Assembly (NCBI GenBank): GCA_010015655.1
Contig: ML976666.1
Location: 350,148 to 414,147 of the forward strand
Direction of reading: 5' to 3'
Source of the DNA: Bimuria novae-zelandiae CBS 107.79
Taxonomy: Eukaryota > Ascomycota > Dothideomycetes > Pleosporales > Didymosphaeriaceae
Length of the DNA: 64,000 nt
Every line of letters begins with the position of its first letter. Position 1 is the stretch's first letter. The notes beneath the pieces are model-generated. The model did not search any database and had not been told where the DNA came from. It saw only the letters and a program-made list of their open reading frames with translations. Shown in pieces: positions 58,363 to 64,000 of this stretch. The position numbers were made by a program, and so were the translations under genes.

Positions 58363-58772
58363 CTAAGGCGGGTCCCCTTCTAATTTCTTTAGAGTAGCGC
58401 TTTTAATAATAATTACCTCTTTAGCACGCTTCGCGTTTAATACTAATTATTTAGCTAAGTACTCCCTTTTTACGCGTGCTACGTATATAGCCTTAAACGC
58501 TATATCTTACTCTTTTTACGTCTTTAGAGTTTACGTATTTAATTTTTACTTTTTAGTAACTAAATGAAAATATTTATTATAAGTAATAGCTATATTATAC
58601 TTTGCGCCCCTTTTAGGCACTTACTATACTTTTCTAAATAAACTAATACTTTATAGACCCGCAAATAGGTCTTATAGTTAAAATACTTTAATACTATAAT
58701 ACTTCTATACGCCTTAATAGCAAAGATAAATTTATAATAATAATAAGTACTAGTTATTTAGTTAACAGGCAT
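58363..58772 (-). pseudogene. Antisense frame of Gypsy-2 (frameshifted copy)
   Basis: This is the counterpart of the plus-strand frame at 60195-60605 and starts MPVN at 58772. It is 410 bases long against 411 there; the missing base lies in the Cys region (after KYSKCLK), so the frame is broken. Both cysteines of the pair plus a third (C-x2-C-x6-C in the other copy) are partly mutated here. Confidence 0.65.
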
Positions 58773-58809
58773 AATTCTTCGCAGATAAAGACTAGAAATG
58801 GAGAGATAG

Positions 58810-59192
58810 TGTTATAAACTAAAAGTAAAATAATAAGAGATAAGCGCTTATAAGGATAAGTAGCTAAAGAATAGGTTAAAAAGTACGCTAAGAAGCTAAC
58901 TTTAAAGTTATATAACTATTTAGTTAATTAGTAGTACCAAGTAACTAAGCAAGCCAGGTATATATATACGCAGGACAGTTTTCTTTATACGCTCCTTATA
59001 GTTAACTTATATATCTTTTATACAAGTACGCTCTCCTATATAAACTAATAGTTATTTTATTTATTATAAGATTAAATTATTTAGCTACGCGCTAAGTGTT
59101 GCATTAACTTATACTACTAAATAATTTATAAAGTACTATAATACCTTACTGCCCTAACCTAGATCGGAACAAGGTGTGGGCGCCTTATAACA
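58810..59192 (+). repeat. 3' LTR of Gypsy-2, with the empty site of Copia-B
   Basis: 383 bases, TGTTATAAAC...CTTATAACA. It contains AACTAAGCAAGCCAGGTATATA, the uninterrupted form of the site at which Copia-B entered the 5' LTR. Confidence 0.93.
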
Positions 59193-59197
59193 TAATA

Positions 59198-59731
59198 GAT
59201 TAGTAAATCTCTTAGCTAGTTATTCTATAGTTTGTTATAGAATTAGATTATTTTTAACCTACTTTATATCTATCTTTAGCTCTTAACTACTAAATATCCG
59301 CAAGGCGCTCTATCCTCTTGACCTATCCTCTCTTAATCCGGATTAGGCTTAAGTACGTAAAGTCCTTGTAACATAACTATAGTAAAAAAAAAAGGTTTTA
59401 TAGCTAAAAAGTGCTAGTAGTTAGTTATTTTAAAGGACTTTATATCACGTAGTAATAAGAATAAGAAAAATAAGTGGGTTTATACTATTAAAAGTAAATT
59501 AATTTAATAGCGTTATAAATACTATAATAAGGCCAAGTATAATTTATATATAAAAGAAGTAGAAGTAAATTGTAAGTAAATTATAAGTAAATTGTAATTA
59601 AATTGTAAGTAAATTGTAAGTAAATTGTAAGTAAATTAGCCTACCATAATTTCTTATAACTATTTATATGCGTACTGTACTATTTTGTAGAGTATAGATT
59701 TTAATAGGGTCTTGGCTACGCTAGTACAATG
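59198..59731. other. Spacer between the two tail-to-tail Gypsy elements
   Basis: About 530 bases of AT-rich sequence with an A10 run near 59386 and an 11-base tandem array. No coding content is seen. Confidence 0.5.
59562..59638 (+). repeat. 11-base tandem repeat, seven copies
   Basis: The unit is TAAGTAAATTG, seven head-to-tail copies with few changes (the first begins GAAG, one reads TAATTAAATTG). Confidence 0.9.
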
Positions 59732-60157
59732 TGTTATGAGGCTCTCACACCTTGTTCCGATCCAGGTTAGGGCGGTAAGGTATCGTGGTGCTTTATAAAT
59801 TATTTAATAGTATAAGTTAATGCGACACTTAGCGCGAGGCTAGATAATTTAATTTTATAATAAAGTAAGATAACTATTAGTCTATATAGGAGAACGTACT
59901 CGCATAAAAGATATATAAGTTAACTATAAGGAGCATAATAAAAGAAACTATCCTGTATATATATCCGCGTACTTAGTTACTTAGTACTACTAATTAATTA
60001 AGTAGTTACGTGCCTTAATTCGTTGCTTAGTACTACTAATTAACTAAGTAGTTACGTAACTTTAAGGTTAGCTCTTTAGCGCACTTATTAACCCGTTCCT
60101 TAGTTACTTATTCTTATAAGTACCTATCTCCTTATTATTTTATTCTAGTTTATAACA
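59732..60157 (-). repeat. 3' LTR of Gypsy-3
   Basis: 426 bases, TGTTATGAGG...TTATAACA on the plus strand; inverted homologue of 58810-59192. Confidence 0.9.
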
Positions 60158-60194
60158 CTATCCCTCCCTTCCTAGTCTTCGTCCGCGAAGAACT

Positions 60195-60605
60195 ATGCCT
60201 GCTAACTAAATAATTAGCACTTATTATTATTACGAACTTGTCTCTACTATTAAGGCGTATAAAAGTATTATAGTATTAAAGTATTTTAACTATAAGACCT
60301 ATTCGCGATTCTATAAAGTGTTAATTTATTTAGGAAAATGTAGTAAGTGCCTAAAGAGGGGCGCAAAGTGCGATATAGCTATTACTTATAATAAGTTTTT
60401 TTATTTAGTTACTAAGAAGCGAAAATTAGATACTTAAATTCTAAAGGCGCGAAAAAAGTAAGATATAGTATTTAAAGTAATACGGGTAGCGCGTGCGAAA
60501 GAAAAGTATTTAACTAAATAATTAGCTTTAAACGCGAAGCGTGCTAAGAAGGTAATTATTATTAAAAGCGCTGCTTTAGAAGAACTAGAGGAGGATCCTC
60601 CTTAG
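60195..60605 (+). pseudogene. Antisense frame of Gypsy-3: Cys-cluster and basic helical protein
   Basis: On the strand opposite to Gypsy-3 pol, 137 codons start MPAN and carry a GKCSKCLKRGAKCD segment (C-x2-C-x6-C), then a basic helical stretch (LKARKK, VIRVARAKEKYLTK, LALNAKRAKKVIIIKSAALE) and an acidic end EELEEDPP. All four internal stops are TAA at positions where CAA is the simplest ancestor; the terminal TAG may be a former CAG, in which case the frame ran on into the Copia insertion site. Function unknown. Confidence 0.7.
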
Positions 60606-60643
60606 CCTACTTAGCTAAATGGCCTGGTTAAGCTGACTCCCCG

Positions 60644-60989
60644 TGTCCGATTACATGGCCCTTTGCATCTGCAAGGAGGCTGGCGCACTTACGCCCGTAC
60701 ATTCCGCCCATGCTGAGGGGGTGTGTCTGATCACATGGTCCTTTGCATATGCAAGGAGGCTGGCGCACTTACGCCCTTGCATTCCGCCCTTGCATTCCGC
60801 CCTCGCTCAACGCGCAAGGAATGACGCAAGGAATAAAGCAAGGGATATCTAGGCAGGCAACCCAAAGATAAAAGGCAGAGTCCTAGACCTCTTAGGAACC
60901 AGGACACAATTAACATAGAATTTATACCTTAATTTATCTCAATCAATCATCATCTTTTCATCTCATCAGATTACCCCTCCAATCTGACA
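60644..60989 (+). mobile_element. Collapsed Copia element (family C): partial LTR joined to a full LTR
   Basis: Flanked by CCCCG (60639-60643 and 60990-60994). The first part (about 60644-60712) is the start of an LTR (TGTCCGATTACATGGCCC). It runs into a polypurine-like CTGAGGGGG and then a complete 268-base LTR (60722-60989), which matches the solo LTR at 5219-5485. The interior and most of the first LTR are deleted. Little RIP damage. Confidence 0.85.
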
Positions 60990-60999
60990 CCCCGTGTCT

Positions 61000-61200
61000 G
61001 GTTGGCTGCGGAAGAACTTCCCCTCGATTTCTAGGACAACCCGGCGCCTTTGTCGTCCTAGGCCCGCCTAGGGCGTGGGGCCTCGGGATGCCCTTTGTGG
61101 AACTTCTCCAAGGCCTCTTTGCAGTTGGTAAGGTTCCTCGCTAGTTCTCACGTGTTATGGCTTTCTGGCCATCCTTCCCACTTCACCAGGTACTTGTACT
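61000..61200 (-). pseudogene. Gypsy-3 chromodomain region, little RIP
   Basis: On the minus strand it reads YKYLVKWEGWPESHNT then ARNLTNCKEALEKF, a chromodomain core with its aromatic residues intact (WEGWPES), in contrast to the damaged Gypsy-2 copy. The sequence is GC-rich. Confidence 0.85.
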
Positions 61201-63399
61201 AATGCCTGATCTTTTATAGATCCTTAATTACTTTAATCTTGTACTCCTTATCCTTAAGTTTAAGTTATATTTCTAGTTCGGCGTTTAGTAGTACTAGTTC
61301 TAATAATAACTTGTAGAAAACTAGGTAGATCCGTATATCTATAAGTAACTATAGTTTAAAATTAACTAGTCCTCTAACCTCTTAAATTTTAAATAGTCCT
61401 TTTTAAAGGTTATCTAGTTTTTTACTTAGCCTTATTATCTTAAGATTTTTTCGCGAGAGGAGGACTCTATCCCCCTTTTTAAAAGTTAGTCTTATAATCC
61501 TTTTCTTATTTGCCTATTACGCTATTTATTTATTACGCCGCGCGATATTCTTATATAGTATTTTATATAGATCTTGTATAAGTTTAGCTTTATTAGCTGC
61601 GTCCTTTATAATGCTCTAGATATCTAATAGATCCCGGTGAGTCGTTGGCTTACATCCATGGTTGGCGTAATATGGCAAGTATCCTGTAGTCGCCGATCTT
61701 GTGCTATTATATGCCAGCTAAGCTATTAGTAATAGTTTAACCTAATTATCTTAAAGCTTATTTATACACATCCAGAGATATTGTTCTAACGTCTAGTTTA
61801 TTTATTTAGTTTAGCTATCTATTTTAAGGTAGAAGCTTATTGTGAGCTTATGCTTAATCCCTAATTTAGTTATAAACGTAGTCTAGTATAATAATGTGAA
61901 TATCTTAGCCCTGTCTGTAATAAACTCGTTAGGTTATCTAACCTATAATATTAGTTCTTATTTTACTATATAGGCTAGTTCTTTTGCTAATATAGCTTCC
62001 CTAATTAGTATAAACCTTAACTCCTTAGTAAGTTAATAGATTATAACTAAGATTAGTTATAGAAATTCTTGTTTCTTAGTGCTAGTAATGCTAGTAGCTT
62101 TACAACGAAGTCTATAGTCACGCTTAACTATAGTCTTAGGGGCAGCTTTAGTAGCTATAAGAGGCTATAGGGCTTATGTCTCTTAGGCTTATTTTTATAA
62201 TAGGCTAAATAGTTGCTTAAAACCTTCTATACTGCCTAGCGTAGCTTAAGGATAGTATATTTATTCGCGATTTAACGCGTTGTTTTAGTAATTTCTAGGT
62301 GTCCCTAATCCTTGTCTTTATATAATTTTTTAATTAGTAGCAGAGCTATCTACTTACTAATTTAGATATAGTTTTAGTAGTCCTATGCTGTTAATTTTGT
62401 AGCTTAGTAAAGATTATATACTTAATAATCCCTGTTCGTGAGCCTCCCGTAATCCTGTATCCTATCTATAGCTAGTCTATAATAGGTTAAGTCTACGCGT
62501 CGCACTTCTAGTGCTAGCGTAAGTTATATTTTATTATAGCGAAGGGTTCCGTCCTTCGCGTAGGTTAGGATTACGACGTGGTTACTGTAACGAGGTAGGC
62601 ACGGTCGAACACGTGGCCTTCTCTCGCTTATAGAGGTTCCGGCTAGGCTAGGATCAAACACTAGCGCTAGTGGCTGACCCTAGCATATCCTATATATATT
62701 ATACTATACGAGTAATACTTGGCTTAAGTATTCTCGTGCGTACCTTTTGGTGCAGGTGAGGAAGTCACATAGTATTGGCTTAGTAAGCGGGGCGCTTACC
62801 TCATTACAGTTACCCTTGTTATCTTCTTCTACGAGGTCTAATTATCTGCTAAGTGTATCTACCGCAGCGTTTACGCTTCTTAGTAGATATATAATATAAA
62901 AGTTAAATTCTGCTATCTATTTAGACTATCTAGCCTGTCGCTAATTAAGCTTCTTAGTTGTCGTGAAGCGGGTTAAATTAAGGTAATTAAAAAATACCTT
63001 TATTTAATACTTAGCTCCCTTAAGCTATGCTTCCTATTATTTAAAATAGTTAATAATAGCTAGTAATTCCTTATTATAAATCTCGTAGTTAAGTTTTACT
63101 CCTGAGAGCTTTCTTGCGTAATAGAAGACTAGTCTCTATTTCTAGTTATTATATTTTTATAGTAGTATAGCCCCTAACGCATAATCTAATGCGTCTATAT
63201 AGATGCGATGTTGCCGCTCTAGGTTATATATCTATAGTAGGGGTGCTGTTAGGAATAGGCACTTTAGTTGTTCGAAAGCTTACTTCTCTACTTTTTATAG
63301 AGGTTACTATTTTCTTATCTTCGTGAGTTCTATTAGTAGAGCGGTGACTTTTAAGTAGTTCCTAATAAATTTGCGATAGAAGTTAGTAAAGCTTAAAAA

Positions 63400-64000
63400 G
63401 AATTAAATATTCTTTACTAATTCTAATAATAATTATTTTTCTATTATCGCGATTTTCTTTAGGTCTATTTTAACACCTTTCCGGGATATTACGAATCCTA
63501 GATATTCCGTTTCCATGACATGGAATTTATATTTCTTAGGGTGTAGGAGTAATCTATGCTCTTATAGTTTCTGTAACACCTTGCGAACATGTTCCTTATG
63601 TTCTTCTAGTGTTCTACTTAAGTATATTAATATGTTATCGAGATATACCGTGCAGAATACGTCTAAGTGTTTATATAATACTTAATTTATTAGTTCTTAG
63701 AAGGTTACTAGTGCGTTAGTTAGCCCTATTAGTATAACTATATACTTAAAGAGGCTATATCGTGTGCGGAAAGCTATTTTCTACTTATAACCTTTCGCTA
63801 TCTAAATCCTATAGAATCTATCTTAGACGTTAAATTTTATAAACTACTTAGCTCCTTAGAGTTAATCCATAAGCTCGGTTATTAAAGGTAACGAATAGTG
63901 GTTTTTAATAGTTATAGTATTTAGCTATCTATAATCCATATAAAGTCGTAGCCTGCCGTCTTTTTTGCAAATAAAGAGTATAGGGAAGGCTATAGGGCTC
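63400..64000 (-). pseudogene. Gypsy-3 reverse transcriptase (partial, runs off the window)
   Basis: On the minus strand: [20 protein letters not shown] near 63590-63650, LLLHPKKYKFHVMETEYLGF near 63500-63560, then a VISRKGVKIDLKK segment. The catalytic YLDD again reads YLDN. It is better preserved than the Gypsy-2 copy. Confidence 0.88.

Larger units (their letters stand above)
40520..59192 (+). mobile_element. Gypsy-2: chromovirus LTR retrotransposon carrying three nested insertions
   Basis: The element spans from TATTACGAACTAG (an altered TGTTACGAAC) at 40520 to CTTATAACA at 59192, flanked by TAATA (40515-40519 and 59193-59197). Its own length without insertions is about 6.8 kb. Copia-B sits in the 5' LTR, Copia-A in gag and a solo Copia-B LTR downstream of the gag knuckle. 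The remaining internal sequence is severely RIP-damaged but shows a gag knuckle, reverse transcriptase, integrase tail and chromodomain in order. Confidence 0.92.
59732..64000 (-). mobile_element. Gypsy-3: second copy of the Gypsy-2 family, inverted, running off the window
   Basis: The 3' LTR (reverse orientation) is 59732-60157. Inward of it come a polypurine tract (CTATCCCTCCC on the plus strand), the antisense frame, a collapsed Copia insertion, the chromodomain and pol, as the mirror image of 55545-58800. The last bases of the window (GAGTATAGGGAAGGC...) mirror about 55550-55585. The 5' part lies outside the window. Confidence 0.9.

Noticed and set aside
59562..59638. CRISPR-like array
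   Set aside because: An 11-base tandem repeat without spacers in a eukaryotic retroelement region; it is a minisatellite.
30715..64000. Centromere
   Set aside because: AT-rich and retroelement-rich, but every long block is explained by defined insertions; nothing specific to centromeres is visible.

Overview
The window looks like a chromosome segment of a filamentous ascomycete, most likely a Dothideomycete of the order Pleosporales. I infer this from the many short introns (46-60 bases) with consensus splice sites, the protein families present, and a sharp split between a gene-bearing compartment and an AT-rich retroelement compartment whose coding frames are riddled with TAA/TAG, as repeat-induced point mutation (RIP) produces. 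The exact species cannot be told from the sequence alone.

Bases 1 to about 30,715 are gene-bearing and of ordinary composition. In order they hold: a Ser/Pro-rich protein of unknown function; a Tc1/mariner transposon with intact terminal inverted repeats, broken by a solo Copia LTR; a patch of old duplicated non-coding sequence; a small secreted I9-type protease inhibitor; the FYVE protein Vac1/Pep7 back to back with the siroheme synthase Met8; a METTL16-type RNA methyltransferase; a hairpin MITE just upstream of a 60-residue cysteine-rich secreted protein; a hypothetical protein; a broken FAD-linked (BBE-type) oxidoreductase; a 10-exon full-length ABCB/MDR transporter; a broken F-box-like gene; and an OM14-like mitochondrial outer-membrane protein. 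I give exon coordinates for these genes; every intact spliced model has a total length divisible by three.

Bases 30,715 to 64,000 are AT-rich and made almost entirely of LTR retrotransposons. Five insertions are delimited by their target-site duplications (TSDs): Gypsy-1 (32926-39816, AATAT), Gypsy-2 (40520-59192, TAATA), Copia-B (40718-46890, CTAGG, inside the 5' LTR of Gypsy-2), Copia-A (48020-53400, AGGGT, inside the Gypsy-2 gag) and a solo Copia-B LTR (53986-54252, CTACC). A third Gypsy copy (Gypsy-3, minus strand, from 59732 past the window end) faces Gypsy-2 tail to tail and carries a collapsed Copia remnant (60644-60989, CCCCG). The Gypsy elements are chromoviruses (a chromodomain follows the integrase). 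Each carries an extra reading frame on the strand opposite to pol, between the chromodomain and the 3' LTR, with a cysteine pair followed by a charged, coiled-coil-like stretch. This recurring antisense frame is the least explained feature of the window.

The genes do not form one pathway. Vac1 (endosomal vesicle docking), Met8 (siroheme for sulfite and nitrite reductases), METTL16 and OM14 are housekeeping genes. The I9 inhibitor, the Cys-rich secreted protein, the oxidoreductase relic and the ABC transporter are of the accessory kind often found beside repeat-rich compartments in plant-associated fungi.
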